Assembly: GCA_021808525.1 (NCBI GenBank)
Contig: JAKBBK010000001.1
Span: 1 to 64,000, forward strand
Source of the DNA: Pseudomonadota bacterium
GTDB lineage: Bacteria; Pseudomonadota; Gammaproteobacteria; Burkholderiales; Burkholderiaceae_C
Length of the DNA stretch: 64,000 nucleotides
Direction of reading: 5' to 3'
The translations under genes were made by a program, and so were the position numbers. Shown piece after piece: positions 39,871 through 48,759 of this stretch (the stretch's first letter is position 1; every line of letters starts with the position of its first letter). The notes under the pieces were generated by a model. That model was not told where the DNA came from, did not search any database, and saw nothing but the letters and a program-made list of their open reading frames with translations.

Positions 39871-40608
39871 CTACAGGCTCAGCTGCATGTTCAGCAGCAC
39901 CCCGGAGTCGGTCATGGTCAGGCTGGCCGAGCTCAGGGCGAGTGCGCCTGCGGCGCTCAGCAGGTAGTTGTCGGTCTCGCTGGAACTGGTCTGCCCGCTG
40001 CTCGTGGTCGCGGTATCGGTGAGTGAAACCGTGACGTTCGTGCTGGAGGTTCCAGGGCCGACCTTGTAGCTCAGGCTCTCGGTACCGATGGGCACGGCCA
40101 TCGTGCTGTCGCTGTAGCAGGTGTAGTTGACGACGGCGCCGCTGTCGCCGAGCTGCACCGTGGCGGGATAGCTGCCAGGAGTCGCGGCCACGCAATAGGC
40201 CCCGGAGCTCGTGTAGCCCAGGGGCTGCAGGGTGGTCGTGAAATAGGTCTGCTGGCTGGAGGAGACGCTCAGGCTCTGGCTGGCCACCGTCACCGTGCCG
40301 TTCACCCCGAAGGTCGCATACACGGCGTTCTGCGCGTTGAACAGCACCGGGCTCAGGGACAGTGGGGTGATACTGAGGGTCACGCTGCCGCTGATGGGCA
40401 CGCTCACGCCCTGGTACAGAGCGCTGCCCGAGATGGTCGCGGTGCGTGTGCTGCCGGCCGTCAGCAGCGCGGACATGGCGCTTTGCAGCGGAAAGCTGGT
40501 TCCGGCTGGTGGAAGGGTGCTACCCCCTCCGCCCCCGCAGGACGCCAGCAGCAGGCTCGACAGCAGACCCAGACCCGCGCGGCGCGCGCGATGATGTGGG
40601 TGTTTCAT
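39871..40608 (-). CDS. Hypothetical Ser/Thr-rich lipoprotein
   Basis: 245 residues. The N-terminus is a lipoprotein signal (basic start, GLGLLSSLLLASC, lipidated C24) followed by a glycine run (GGGGGS), a common tether in Burkholderiales lipoproteins. The rest is low in charged residues, rich in Ser, Thr, Val and Leu, and looks like beta-strand repeats (GTVTVASQSLSVSSSQQ; SLSYKVGPGTSSTNVTVSLT). I recognise no catalytic domain. It probably resides in the outer membrane. It lies 101 bp downstream of the phospholipase-like gene on the same strand and may share its transcript. Confidence 0.8.
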   Translation of the reverse strand: MKHPHHRARRAGLGLLSSLLLASCGGGGGSTLPPAGTSFPLQSAMSALLTAGSTRTATISGSALYQGVSVPISGSVTLSITPLSLSPVLFNAQNAVYATFGVNGTVTVASQSLSVSSSQQTYFTTTLQPLGYTSSGAYCVAATPGSYPATVQLGDSGAVVNYTCYSDSTMAVPIGTESLSYKVGPGTSSTNVTVSLTDTATTSSGQTSSSETDNYLLSAAGALALSSASLTMTDSGVLLNMQLSL

Positions 40609-40709
40609 GACCCTCTCCCCGTTGTGCCCGGGATCGGCCCGGGTCTTGTGGCATGGGCAATCCTGGGGCGAGTATCGGAGCCCGGCGCGCCTCGGGTCCT
40701 TGCGGCGGA

Positions 40710-42425
40710 TCAAGAAGGGGGCGCGGGCGTGGATTCCCGTGGCGAGGCCGGATCCCCGCCGGCGCGCACGTTCAGGCGCGGGTGCCAGTGCACGCCCCGC
40801 CCGGCCTCGTCGAGTTCGATGTCGCAGGCGCCGGCGCGTTGCCGCAGGAACTGGCGGTCGGCACCCCAGAAGGGGTTGTCGTAATGCACGGCGAACTGGC
40901 AGGCCACGCCGTGCCCATCGGGGCGCAGCAGCAGGCAGTACAGGTCGCCCTCGGCACCCGTGGCGGCGCCGTTGCTTTCCAGGTGCGCGGTCACGGTCGC
41001 TGAGAAATGGCCCGCGCTGGCGGGGAAGTCGCCGTGGTCGATGCGATCCCAGTCGCAACTCAGGCCACTTGCCGGGGTGGGGCCGGGCGGCGGTGGCGAG
41101 TCGGCGAGCAGGACCGTGACGTCGATCGAACGGGCGGCGGCGGGCCGCTCGTCCCGCGGCGGGGATTGCGCGAGCCCCCCGGCGTAGCGCCACAGGGCGG
41201 CCTCGCAGTCCAGCGGCGCGGTGGCGCCCTGCGGGTCGTGCCAGAGCACGATGCCGTCGCGGGGTTCGAACAGGGGCGGGGGGTTGCCCGATGCCGCGTC
41301 CCGCGTGGCCGCGATGTCGGGCAGGCCTCGGCGCAGCGCGGCGAGGCGGTCTTCCACGTACTGGCGCTCGTCGACCCGGCCGCCTTGCTGGTAGGCGTCG
41401 AAAATCTGATCCGCCGCCATTTGCAGCGCCTGCACGATGGGTCGCATCTCGGCCTCGCCGCCGGGCAGGGAAAGCTGGTCGTCCCCATGCGCGACCCAGC
41501 GCCGCCCGTCGCGCGTGCTCAGCAGGATGCCGTCGCGGTTTTCCTGGTCGTGCATGGTCTTGACCAGCACGCCGCTGAGCATCTGGGCGGGGTGGCCGCG
41601 CAGCGGCGCCTCGGCGAAGCCGCCGGCGCAGTATTCGTCGATGGCCTGCTTGTCGGTGCGCACGTGGCCGGAGGCGAAGGCGTCGCCGCCGAAATGGCCG
41701 GCGTAGGCGGCGATCAGGTAGGCGCGCAGCAGGTCGTGCTCGTCGCGCGCGTGCAGGGCCTGCTGCAAGGCCAGGCGCTGGCCGACCAGGAAGGTGGTCT
41801 GGGCGTTGTCGCCGAAGTGATCCTGGCTGCGGCTGGCGAGTTCGAAATAGCGCCCGAGATAGCTGCGCAGGTGGATCAGGTCGGCCGCGCCCTCGATGCA
41901 GGCGTCGGCGCCGGTGGCGCGCATGAAGGCGCAGTCGTCCTCGATGCGGTAATCCAGCGCGCGGCCCTGCTCGCGCGCCTCGCGAAAGCGCTGCATCAGG
42001 CCGCGCTGGAGCTCCCGCAGCCGGGGCAGCTGGTCGACATGGCCCTGGTAGGCCAGGCTGAGCAGGTCGCGCCGGAAGGCCACGGTGGCCGCCTCGGTGC
42101 GCGCGGACCAGGCCGAGTCGAAGGCCTGGCCGTCGCCCACCCGCGCGTAGGGCACGCCGTAGAAATCGCCGGCCAGGGCCAGCAGTTCGGCGTAGCTGAG
42201 TGCCAGCTGCGTGCCGTCGGAGGCGCGGGTGCGCAGCAGCACCACATGCTCGCCGGTGTCGCCGCGGCCCTCGGGCAGGCGCAGGAACACGCGCGCGCCC
42301 AGGACCTCGTGTTCCGGAGATGCGAAGTGCAGGGCGGGTTCCTGCGCAGCGGCGGGTGCCGTGCCCAGGACGGCCAGGCCCAGGGCCAGGCGCAGGGTCA
42401 GGCTCAGGGCCCGGCGGTGGCTCAT
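40710..42425 (-). CDS. Secreted zinc-dependent phospholipase C-like protein
   Basis: 571 residues from the ATG at 42425. A signal peptide is clear (LRLALGLAVLGTAPAAAQ). The metal-binding region has LIAAYAGHFGGDAFASGHVRT and VKTMHDQENRDGI, histidine/aspartate segments seen in the phosphatidylcholine-hydrolysing phospholipase C family of Pseudomonas fluorescens and Legionella. The C-terminal 150 residues form a separate domain with cysteines, function unknown. It should act in the periplasm or outside the cell on phosphocholine lipids or other substrates. The family call rests on motifs remembered by eye, so confidence is moderate. An in-frame upstream ATG at 42503 would place the signal peptide inside and was rejected. 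Confidence 0.72.
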   Translation of the reverse strand: MSHRRALSLTLRLALGLAVLGTAPAAAQEPALHFASPEHEVLGARVFLRLPEGRGDTGEHVVLLRTRASDGTQLALSYAELLALAGDFYGVPYARVGDGQAFDSAWSARTEAATVAFRRDLLSLAYQGHVDQLPRLRELQRGLMQRFREAREQGRALDYRIEDDCAFMRATGADACIEGAADLIHLRSYLGRYFELASRSQDHFGDNAQTTFLVGQRLALQQALHARDEHDLLRAYLIAAYAGHFGGDAFASGHVRTDKQAIDEYCAGGFAEAPLRGHPAQMLSGVLVKTMHDQENRDGILLSTRDGRRWVAHGDDQLSLPGGEAEMRPIVQALQMAADQIFDAYQQGGRVDERQYVEDRLAALRRGLPDIAATRDAASGNPPPLFEPRDGIVLWHDPQGATAPLDCEAALWRYAGGLAQSPPRDERPAAARSIDVTVLLADSPPPPGPTPASGLSCDWDRIDHGDFPASAGHFSATVTAHLESNGAATGAEGDLYCLLLRPDGHGVACQFAVHYDNPFWGADRQFLRQRAGACDIELDEAGRGVHWHPRLNVRAGGDPASPRESTPAPPS

Positions 42426-42636
42426 GCGCAGGAGCGGTGGAACAGCGGGCAGTACGCGGTACGCGGATGCAAGCCACGTCGAGCTGGGCGGTGGGAAGGG
42501 CATGGGGCCATGCTAGGCAGCCGGCCCCGGCGCCGCCGGCCGCCCGCCCCACGTCCCCAATGCGTGGATCGACTTTGCGCCGCGTGGGTTCAGGCCCCCG
42601 CCGGGGCCGACAAGCGTCGGGCCCGCGGGCCTTCGC

Positions 42637-43062
42637 TCAGTCCCGCGTGGCGGCGCGGCGCACGCAGTCCACGTAGGCCTCGCCGTCCGGCGGCTGGCCG
42701 CTGCGCTGCGAGGTCCACAGCATCTGGCCCAGGCATTCCATGATGGCGTGATGGGCCTCGTGCTCTCCGCGGCGAGCGGCCAGCAGCTGGCAGGCCTGGC
42801 GGATGCCGGGGGGCTGGTCGATGGACACCTGCTCGCTGATCGACAGGTGCATCGACAGGTGCAGGAAGGGATTGCTGCGCCCCGCCTCGACGCCGTAGTC
42901 CCGTTCGAGCGCATCCGGCGCGTCCAGGTCCTCGTGGTATTCGGGGTGCTGCTCCATCCAGCCCAGCGCCAGGGTCTCCAGCGGGGTCAGCACGCCGGTG
43001 TCGCGCCGGCGCCAGGCCTCGATGAAAAAGTTGCGGACTTCGTCCTTGCTGGGATTGAACAT
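42637..43062 (-). CDS. DUF1841 family protein
   Basis: 141 residues, the usual size of DUF1841 proteins of betaproteobacteria. Characteristic sequence: MFNPSKDEVRNFFIEAWRRR at the start, HLSMHLSISEQVSIDQPPGI in the middle and HEAHHAIMECLGQMLWTSQR near the end. No signal peptide or membrane helix is present. The function is unknown. The histidine-rich middle might bind a metal, but this is only suggestive. It is divergent from the parA-like gene with 135 bp between starts. Confidence 0.88.
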   Translation of the reverse strand: MFNPSKDEVRNFFIEAWRRRDTGVLTPLETLALGWMEQHPEYHEDLDAPDALERDYGVEAGRSNPFLHLSMHLSISEQVSIDQPPGIRQACQLLAARRGEHEAHHAIMECLGQMLWTSQRSGQPPDGEAYVDCVRRAATRD

Positions 43063-43094
43063 CGCTGGGTCTTTGGCAGGCTGTTGAACTACCG

Positions 43095-43113
43095 GAGGGG
43101 GTCGCAACCCCTC
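43095..43113. repeat. Small stem-loop between DUF1841 and parA-like gene
   Basis: GAGGGG and CCCCTC pair around a 7-base loop, followed on the plus strand by ATTTTG. It lies in the divergent gap, so it is not placed to end a known transcript; an operator or leader hairpin for DUF1841 is possible. Confidence 0.3.
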
Positions 43114-43197
43114 ATTTTGCTCCGCTTGCCGCGGGCGGGCAGGGCGCTGATAAGCTAGCGTGAAAGGCCGCGACGGTGCGTGGCCGGGGAGACGCTC

Positions 43198-43818
43198 ATG
43201 CCGGTGCTGGTGGTCGCCAATCCCAAGGGAGGCGCGGGCAAGTCCACCGTGTCCACGCAAATGGCCGGTTACTGGGCCTGGCGGGGGCACCAGGTCATGC
43301 TGGGCGACGCCGACCGCCAGCAGTCCTCGCGCCTGTGGCTGTCGCTGCGTCCGGACAGCCTGCCGCGCATCGGCAACTGGAAAATCGGCTCCGACGGTGT
43401 CGCGCGGCCGCCGCAGGGCACCAGCCATGTGGTGCTGGACACCCCGGCCGGGCTGCACGGCCACCGTCTGGACGAGGTGCTGGAGGTCGCCGACAGCGTG
43501 CTGGTTCCGCTGCAGGCCTCGGTCTTCGACATCTACGCCGCCCAGGAATTCCTCGACCGGGTGGCCGCGCGTCGCAGGCGCAAGGAACTGCGCGTCGCCC
43601 TGGTGGGGGTGCGCGTGGACGAGCGCACCCGCGCGGCCGAGCAACTGCGCGAATTCCTGCAGGGCCTGGCTTATCCGACCCTGGGCATGCTGCGGCCCAC
43701 CACCAACTATGCGCACATGGCCGCGCATGGCCTGACGCTGTGGGACCTGCGCCCGACCCAGGTCGAGCGCGACCTGCGGCAGTGGGAGGCCATCACCGCC
43801 TGGGCCGACGCTGGCTGA
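43198..43818 (+). CDS. ParA/MinD-like ATPase without ParB partner
   Basis: 206 residues. The deviant Walker A motif is NPKGGAGKSTVST (about residues 8-20), followed by GDADRQQSSRLW and the Walker B-like VVLDTPAGLHG. The protein is shorter than chromosomal ParA and has no N-terminal DNA-binding extension; it resembles VirC1/orphan ParA-type ATPases. No parB or parS-like gene is next to it, so a role in positioning something other than the chromosome is possible. The ATG is supported by GGGGAG seven bases upstream; a GTG at 43180 is also in frame. It is convergent with the Fnr-like gene (18-bp gap). Confidence 0.88.
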   Translation: MPVLVVANPKGGAGKSTVSTQMAGYWAWRGHQVMLGDADRQQSSRLWLSLRPDSLPRIGNWKIGSDGVARPPQGTSHVVLDTPAGLHGHRLDEVLEVADSVLVPLQASVFDIYAAQEFLDRVAARRRRKELRVALVGVRVDERTRAAEQLREFLQGLAYPTLGMLRPTTNYAHMAAHGLTLWDLRPTQVERDLRQWEAITAWADAG

Positions 43819-43836
43819 AAGGCCGCGGCCGCAGGC

Positions 43837-44679
43837 TCAGGCCGCCAGGCGCGGGGTCGGCGACACCAGCTCCTGCATGGCCGCGCGGTGGATGCGGAAC
43901 AGGCGGGGACCCACATGCTCGACCAGTCCGTCGCGCTCGAACTGGGCGATCACCCGACTGGCGGTTTCCAGCGCGACGCCGAGCATGGCGCCCAGGTCGC
44001 TGCGCTTGGGCAACACGATGGTGTCGTTGAGTTCGGGCTCCGCCAGGCGCAGCAGCAGGCGCGCCATGCGCGAGGGGATGGTGCCCGAGCCCAGCAGCAG
44101 GGCCCACTCGTCGGTCTCGCGCAGCGCCCGGTGCCAGCGCTCCAGGAATTCGTGGCGCAGATTGGGCACCCGTTCCTCCAGGTTGCGGATCACGTCCACC
44201 GGGATGCGGCAGATCCGGACCGTGCCGATGGCCGAACCATGGTGCATGTAGGGCTGCTGGATGAAGGCTTCGAGGCCGATGAGGTCGCCGCGGCGCGCCA
44301 CCCGGGTGATGCGCCGGGTTCCGTCCGACAGCACGCGTTCGAGTTTCACGAAGCCGGTCTTGACGGTGTAGAGGTACTGGCCCAGCTGGCCCTCGGAGAA
44401 CAGGCTCTGCCCCGAGGCGAACTGCATGTCGTCGATGACCTGGTGGATTTCGTTGAAATCGTCCACGCCCAGCGCGCCGAACAGCGCGATGCGTCGCACG
44501 CCGCAATTGCGGCAATCGGATGCGCCGCGCCAGGCGCTGCTCAGCTCTCCGGCGCCGACCCGCTTGCCCGCGCAACCCGGCGCCTCGGCCCCTGCCGGGA
44601 CGGAACGCGGACCGCCCGCGCGCCCGGCCGGAGCCCGCGTCTTGAAGGTGATTCGAGAAAAATCAACCACTTGGTCCAT
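43837..44679 (-). CDS. Crp/Fnr-family regulator, Fnr-like with one cluster cysteine missing
   Basis: 280 residues. A cyclic-nucleotide-binding-type beta-roll covers about 65-175 and a winged helix follows with the recognition segment LETASRVIAQFERDG, whose E..SR pattern is that of Fnr proteins that read TTGAT-type half sites. Aligned by eye to E. coli Fnr, C56 and C59 (DCRNC) match C20 and C23, and C157 (VRICRIP) matches C122, but the position of C29 is alanine (A65). Another cysteine, C36, lies upstream. Oxygen sensing by a normal 4Fe-4S cluster is thus uncertain. The start has AAGGAG. A TTGAG-N4-CTCAA box lies 16 bp upstream, suggesting autoregulation. Confidence 0.9.
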   Translation of the reverse strand: MDQVVDFSRITFKTRAPAGRAGGPRSVPAGAEAPGCAGKRVGAGELSSAWRGASDCRNCGVRRIALFGALGVDDFNEIHQVIDDMQFASGQSLFSEGQLGQYLYTVKTGFVKLERVLSDGTRRITRVARRGDLIGLEAFIQQPYMHHGSAIGTVRICRIPVDVIRNLEERVPNLRHEFLERWHRALRETDEWALLLGSGTIPSRMARLLLRLAEPELNDTIVLPKRSDLGAMLGVALETASRVIAQFERDGLVEHVGPRLFRIHRAAMQELVSPTPRLAA

Positions 44680-44694
44680 GAGAGCTCCTTCCCC

Positions 44695-44708
44695 TTGAGG
44701 ATGCTCAA
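44695..44708. promoter_or_regulatory. Fnr-like box upstream of the Crp/Fnr gene
   Basis: TTGAG-GATG-CTCAA is a perfect dyad with the spacing of the Fnr consensus (TTGAT-N4-ATCAA), differing only at the innermost base of each half. It lies between the Fnr-like start (44679) and its likely promoter, a place where binding would repress. Confidence 0.6.
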
Positions 44709-44727
44709 TATTAGCGTTTACTAATAT
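44708..44727. promoter_or_regulatory. AT-rich perfect palindrome in fnr-like/nadC intergenic region
   Basis: ATATTAG and CTAATAT flank a 6-bp centre (CGTTTA). It shares one base with the Fnr-like box. In a genome this GC-rich, a 7-bp AT-rich perfect inverted repeat is unlikely to be chance. The layout resembles ArsR/SmtB-family operators, but no such regulator gene is in the window. Confidence 0.55.
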
Positions 44728-44864
44728 ACGGTTGTCAAGGGTGTAACCCCCGGAAACAACTCAGTGGAAACCCGCCCCGGCGCGGCAAACAGACCGGCGC
44801 CTTCAGGCCGGCGCGAGGCGGCCTACACTGGAGGGTTTCCACCCTGCGAACGAGTCCCGAGCTC

Positions 44865-45710
44865 ATGAACGGCCCCAGCCTGCAAACCGTCGCCGCGCAG
44901 GATGCGCGCAACGCCCTCGCCGAAGACGTGGGCAGCGGCGACCTCACCGCCTCCCTGATCGACGCCTCCACGCGCACGCAGGCGCGTGTGCTGGTGCGCG
45001 AGCCGGCCATCGTCTGCGGGCGGCCCTGGGTGGAGGCGGTCCTGCGCCAGCTCGACCCCGCGCTGCGCATCGAATGGCAGGTGCCCGAGGGGGCTCGGGT
45101 GGGCGCCGGCGACGTGGTGCTGCAGGTCGCGGGCAGCGCGCGCACCCTGCTGACGGCCGAACGCAGCATGCTCAACTTCCTGCAACTGCTCTCGGGCGTG
45201 GCCACGCGCACGGCGCAGTACGTGCAGGCGGTCGAGGGCACGCGCGCGCGCATCGTCGACACCCGCAAGACCCTGCCCGGGCTGCGGGTGGCGCAGAAGT
45301 ATGCCGTGCGCGTGGGCGGCGGCGCCAACCACCGCATGGGCCTGTACGACGGCATCCTGATCAAGGAAAACCACATCGCCGCGGCCGGCGGCATCGCCGC
45401 CGTGCTGCAGCGCGCGCATGCGATCGCGCCGCCCGGCGTGTTCGTGCAGATCGAGGTGGAGACCCTGGATCAGCTGCGCGAGGCCCTGGGCGCGGGCGCG
45501 CGCATGGTGCTGCTGGACAACATGGACCTGGACCAGCTGACCGAGGCCGTGCGCATCAACGCCGGGCGCGCCGAGCTCGAGGTCTCGGGGGGCGTGGACC
45601 TGGATACGGTGGGCGCCCTTGCGCGCACCGGAGTCGACCGCATATCCATCGGAAAGCTGACCAAGGACGTGGTCGCCACCGACTATTCCATGCGCTTTGC
45701 CGGAGCCTGA
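44865..45710 (+). CDS. nadC: Quinolinate phosphoribosyltransferase (nicotinate-nucleotide pyrophosphorylase)
   Basis: 281 residues, normal NadC length. Family marks: [16 protein letters not shown] at the N-terminus, [36 protein letters not shown] (PRPP/quinolinate site), [19 protein letters not shown] and [11 protein letters not shown]. It makes nicotinate mononucleotide from quinolinate and PRPP. nadA follows 2 bp downstream. The usual third gene nadB (L-aspartate oxidase) is not in the window. The 185-bp upstream gap holds an Fnr-like box and a palindrome, nearer to the divergent Fnr-like gene. Confidence 0.97.
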   Translation: MNGPSLQTVAAQDARNALAEDVGSGDLTASLIDASTRTQARVLVREPAIVCGRPWVEAVLRQLDPALRIEWQVPEGARVGAGDVVLQVAGSARTLLTAERSMLNFLQLLSGVATRTAQYVQAVEGTRARIVDTRKTLPGLRVAQKYAVRVGGGANHRMGLYDGILIKENHIAAAGGIAAVLQRAHAIAPPGVFVQIEVETLDQLREALGAGARMVLLDNMDLDQLTEAVRINAGRAELEVSGGVDLDTVGALARTGVDRISIGKLTKDVVATDYSMRFAGA

Positions 45711-45712
45711 GC

Positions 45713-46810
45713 ATGAACCAGACCATTTCCATCCAGGTCGAGAGCCCCGTGTGCGGCACCCAGGAGGCCTGGGCCCGCGTACCGGAGGAGCCCGCGGCCG
45801 ACCAACGCGAGCCGCTGATGCAACGCTGCCGAGACCTGCTCGCCGAGCGCGACGCGGTGCTGGTGGCGCATTACTACGTGCACCCCGACCTGCAGGACCT
45901 GGCCCAGCAGACCGGCGGCCTGGTCGCGGATTCGCTGGAAATGGCGCGTTTCGGCGCGGCGCATCCGGCGTCCACGCTGGTGGTCGCGGGGGTGCGCTTC
46001 ATGGGCGAGACGGCCAAGATGCTGTCGCCGGACAAGCGGGTGCTGATGCCCGAGCTCGACGCCACCTGCTCGCTGGACCTGGGCTGCCCGGCGCCCGAGT
46101 TCTCGGCCTGGTGCGACGCCCATCCGGACCGCACGGTGGTGGTGTACGCCAATACCAGTGCCGCCGTGAAGGCCCGTGCCGACTGGGTGGTCACGTCGAG
46201 CTGCGCCCTGGACATCGTCTCCGACCTGCACCGCCAGGGCCGCAAGATCCTGTGGGCGCCCGATCGCCACCTGGGTGGATACATCCAGCGCGAGACCGGG
46301 GCGGACATGCTGCTCTGGCAGGGGGCCTGCATCGTGCACGAGGAATTCAAGGCCCTGGAGCTGGAGTTGCTGCGCGAGCAGTACCCGGGGGCGCTGGTGC
46401 TGGTGCATCCGGAGAGCCCCGCCGGGGTGATCGCGCTGGCCGACGTGGTGGGATCGACCTCGCAGATCCTCAAGGCCGCGGACCAGAGCGACCGCAGCAC
46501 CTTCATCGTCGCCACCGACACCGGAATGTTCCACGCGCTCCAGCAGCGCAATCCCCACAAGATGTTCATCGCCGCTCCCACGGCGGGCAATGGCGCGACC
46601 TGCAAGAGCTGCGCCCATTGCCCCTGGATGGCCATGAACGGACTGCCCGGGCTGGAGCATGCGCTGCGCAGCGGCAGCGGCGAGATCATGCTGGATGCCG
46701 AACTCGGCGCGCGCGCGCGCCGTTCGGTGCAGCGCATGCTCGACTTCACCGCCCGCCACAAGGGCGCGGCCGCGCCGGGCTCCCTGGTGCCGGGCATCGG
46801 CGCGGCCTGA
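45713..46810 (+). CDS. nadA: Quinolinate synthase
   Basis: 365 residues. NadA condenses iminoaspartate with dihydroxyacetone phosphate using a 4Fe-4S cluster. The three cluster cysteines are likely those in [24 protein letters not shown] and [10 protein letters not shown]. Other marks are [33 protein letters not shown] and [14 protein letters not shown]. It starts two bases after the nadC stop, so the two are one operon. The longer reading frame upstream lies in nadC and is a shadow. Confidence 0.96.
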   Translation: MNQTISIQVESPVCGTQEAWARVPEEPAADQREPLMQRCRDLLAERDAVLVAHYYVHPDLQDLAQQTGGLVADSLEMARFGAAHPASTLVVAGVRFMGETAKMLSPDKRVLMPELDATCSLDLGCPAPEFSAWCDAHPDRTVVVYANTSAAVKARADWVVTSSCALDIVSDLHRQGRKILWAPDRHLGGYIQRETGADMLLWQGACIVHEEFKALELELLREQYPGALVLVHPESPAGVIALADVVGSTSQILKAADQSDRSTFIVATDTGMFHALQQRNPHKMFIAAPTAGNGATCKSCAHCPWMAMNGLPGLEHALRSGSGEIMLDAELGARARRSVQRMLDFTARHKGAAAPGSLVPGIGAA

Positions 46811-46836
46811 TACCGGAGGGGCCGGAGTCCCGGAGC

Positions 46837-48759
46837 TCAGCCCTTGCGGGGCCTCAGCGAAGGGCGGCAGGGGTCCAGAAGGCGCAGCAGCTCGCGTTCC
46901 AGCGGCGCCGGCTCGCCCTCCAGATCGGCGGCGATGATCTGCCCGGCCAGCGTGGACAGCAGCAGGCCGCGCGAGCCCATGCCCAGGGACAGGTACAGGC
47001 CCGGGCCGTCGGCGGCGGGCCAGCGCCCCACCAGGGGCAGGCGGTCGGCGCCTCCCGTGCGCTCGCCGCGGAAGGGGATGGCGCTGTCGGGAAGGGAGGC
47101 GGGCCAGGGCTGGCCCGCGCACCATTCCCGCAGACCGGCGCCCACATGTTCCCAGGCCTGGGGCAGGGTCCAGGGCGGTTTTCCCGCGTGCTCGTGGGTG
47201 GCCCCGACGAACAGCCAGCGCTGCCCGGGGTCCAGGCCGCGCGCGGCGACCGCGGCCGCAGGCAGCGGCAGCGCGTAGGCCGCGCCCATCACCCCGCAAC
47301 GCAGCTCCCGCAGGGCGCCCAGTTCGCGGGCCGCGACGATGAAACCCTGTCCGGACTGCGTACGCAGCATGGGCCCGGGCGCGCCGTGCTGCAAGCGGCT
47401 GGCTCGCAGCAGGCGCTCGCCGTCGCCCGCGCAGGCCAGCACGCAGACCTGCGCTCGCTCCAGCTCCCCTCCCTGCTCATCCAGGGCCAGCCAGCAGGCG
47501 TCGGCCGCATCGAATCGCAGGGCATGCACGGCGCAGGGCGCGCGCAGCTCGATGCCCGGCCCTCGCAGCCACTGCGCGCACAACGCGCCCGCCGCCACGG
47601 CGCCGCCGGCCGTCCACCAGGACGCGGGCGCCTGGGGCAATCCGCTCTGCGTGGCGCAGCTTTGCGCGTCCACAGCGCGCAGCAGGCTCGCCGGCCAGTC
47701 CTCGGCGTGGGCGGCCAGCCTGGCCAGGCGAGCATGTCCGGCCGACATCCATACGCCGTCGCCGGCCAGCAGGTCCCCGGCCCGAGGCTCCAGCGCCAGG
47801 TTCAGCCATGCCAGCCCGGCGCGGGTCAGGCGCGCCAGGCTCTCGTCGGCCGCGGCGGGGCGCAGGTGCGCCAGCCCGGCGGGCAGGCCCGAGGCGCCCG
47901 CGGCCGGGCCACGTGCATCCAGCACCCGCACTCGCCAGCCGCGCGCGGCCAGCGCCCGGGCGCTGGCCGCTCCGGCCAGGCCGGCCCCGATCACCAGGGC
48001 CGAGCCGGCCCGGGGGCGCGCGATGCGCGCGCGGGATGTCGCCGGCGCGCGCAGTTCGGCCTCCAGGCGCTGCGCCTTGCCCGCGTAGCCGGGCGCCTTG
48101 CGGATCTCGAAGCCCGCCGCCCGCAGGCCCTCGCGTACCGCGCCGGCCACCGTGTAGGTGGCCGCGCGGGCTCCCGGCCGGCACCGCGCCGCGACCCGGG
48201 CCAGCAGTTCGCGGCTCCACATGCGCGGATTGCGTGAAGGCGCGAAGCCGTCGAGGTACACGGCGTCCGCCCCGAGTTCGAGCTCTTCGAGCAGGCTGGG
48301 CGCATCGCCGAAGGCCAGCAGCAGGCGCAGGCGCCCGGCTTCCAGCCAGACAGGGTGCAGGCCCTGCATGGGGGGTGGCCAGCGGTCGCGAAGTTGTTCG
48401 GCCAGGTCGCGCCATCGCGGGTCCGCGCATTCGCGCAGCAGATCCTCGGCGGGCAGGGGGTGCAATTCCAGCGCCACGTAATGCAGCACCTCGGGGCGCC
48501 GCGGATCGTCCCGCCAGGCCTGCCAGGTGGCGAGGAAGTTGCTCCCCAGGCCGAAGCCGGTCTCCAGCACCACGAATTGCCGCCGATCCCGCCAGCGCGC
48601 CTGCTCGCCCAGCAGGCCGCAGCCGCGCAGGAACACTTCGCGTGCCTGCCCGGCGGCGCCGGCCCGGCTCGCATAGACGTCGCCGTAGCGCGCGCTGTAG
48701 GCCTCGCCGTGCGCGCCGCGCTGCAAGGCCTCGGCGCGCACCTTCCCCGCCTCGCTCAT
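46837..48759 (-). CDS. mnmC: Bifunctional tRNA 5-methylaminomethyl-2-thiouridine enzyme MnmC
   Basis: 640 residues, the length of bifunctional MnmC. The N-terminal methyltransferase (MnmC2) has ETGFGLGSNFLATWQAWR and VYLDGFAPSRNPRMWS. The C-terminal FAD oxidase (MnmC1) has VIGAGLAGAASARALAARGW and ends LYLSLGMGSRGLLLSTLAG. It converts cmnm5(s2)U34 to mnm5(s2)U34 in tRNA wobble positions. The ATG at 48759 overlaps the stop of the 5-FTHF cyclo-ligase gene (ATGA). The gene is convergent with nadA, 26 bp between. Confidence 0.95.
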   Translation of the reverse strand: MSEAGKVRAEALQRGAHGEAYSARYGDVYASRAGAAGQAREVFLRGCGLLGEQARWRDRRQFVVLETGFGLGSNFLATWQAWRDDPRRPEVLHYVALELHPLPAEDLLRECADPRWRDLAEQLRDRWPPPMQGLHPVWLEAGRLRLLLAFGDAPSLLEELELGADAVYLDGFAPSRNPRMWSRELLARVAARCRPGARAATYTVAGAVREGLRAAGFEIRKAPGYAGKAQRLEAELRAPATSRARIARPRAGSALVIGAGLAGAASARALAARGWRVRVLDARGPAAGASGLPAGLAHLRPAAADESLARLTRAGLAWLNLALEPRAGDLLAGDGVWMSAGHARLARLAAHAEDWPASLLRAVDAQSCATQSGLPQAPASWWTAGGAVAAGALCAQWLRGPGIELRAPCAVHALRFDAADACWLALDEQGGELERAQVCVLACAGDGERLLRASRLQHGAPGPMLRTQSGQGFIVAARELGALRELRCGVMGAAYALPLPAAAVAARGLDPGQRWLFVGATHEHAGKPPWTLPQAWEHVGAGLREWCAGQPWPASLPDSAIPFRGERTGGADRLPLVGRWPAADGPGLYLSLGMGSRGLLLSTLAGQIIAADLEGEPAPLERELLRLLDPCRPSLRPRKG

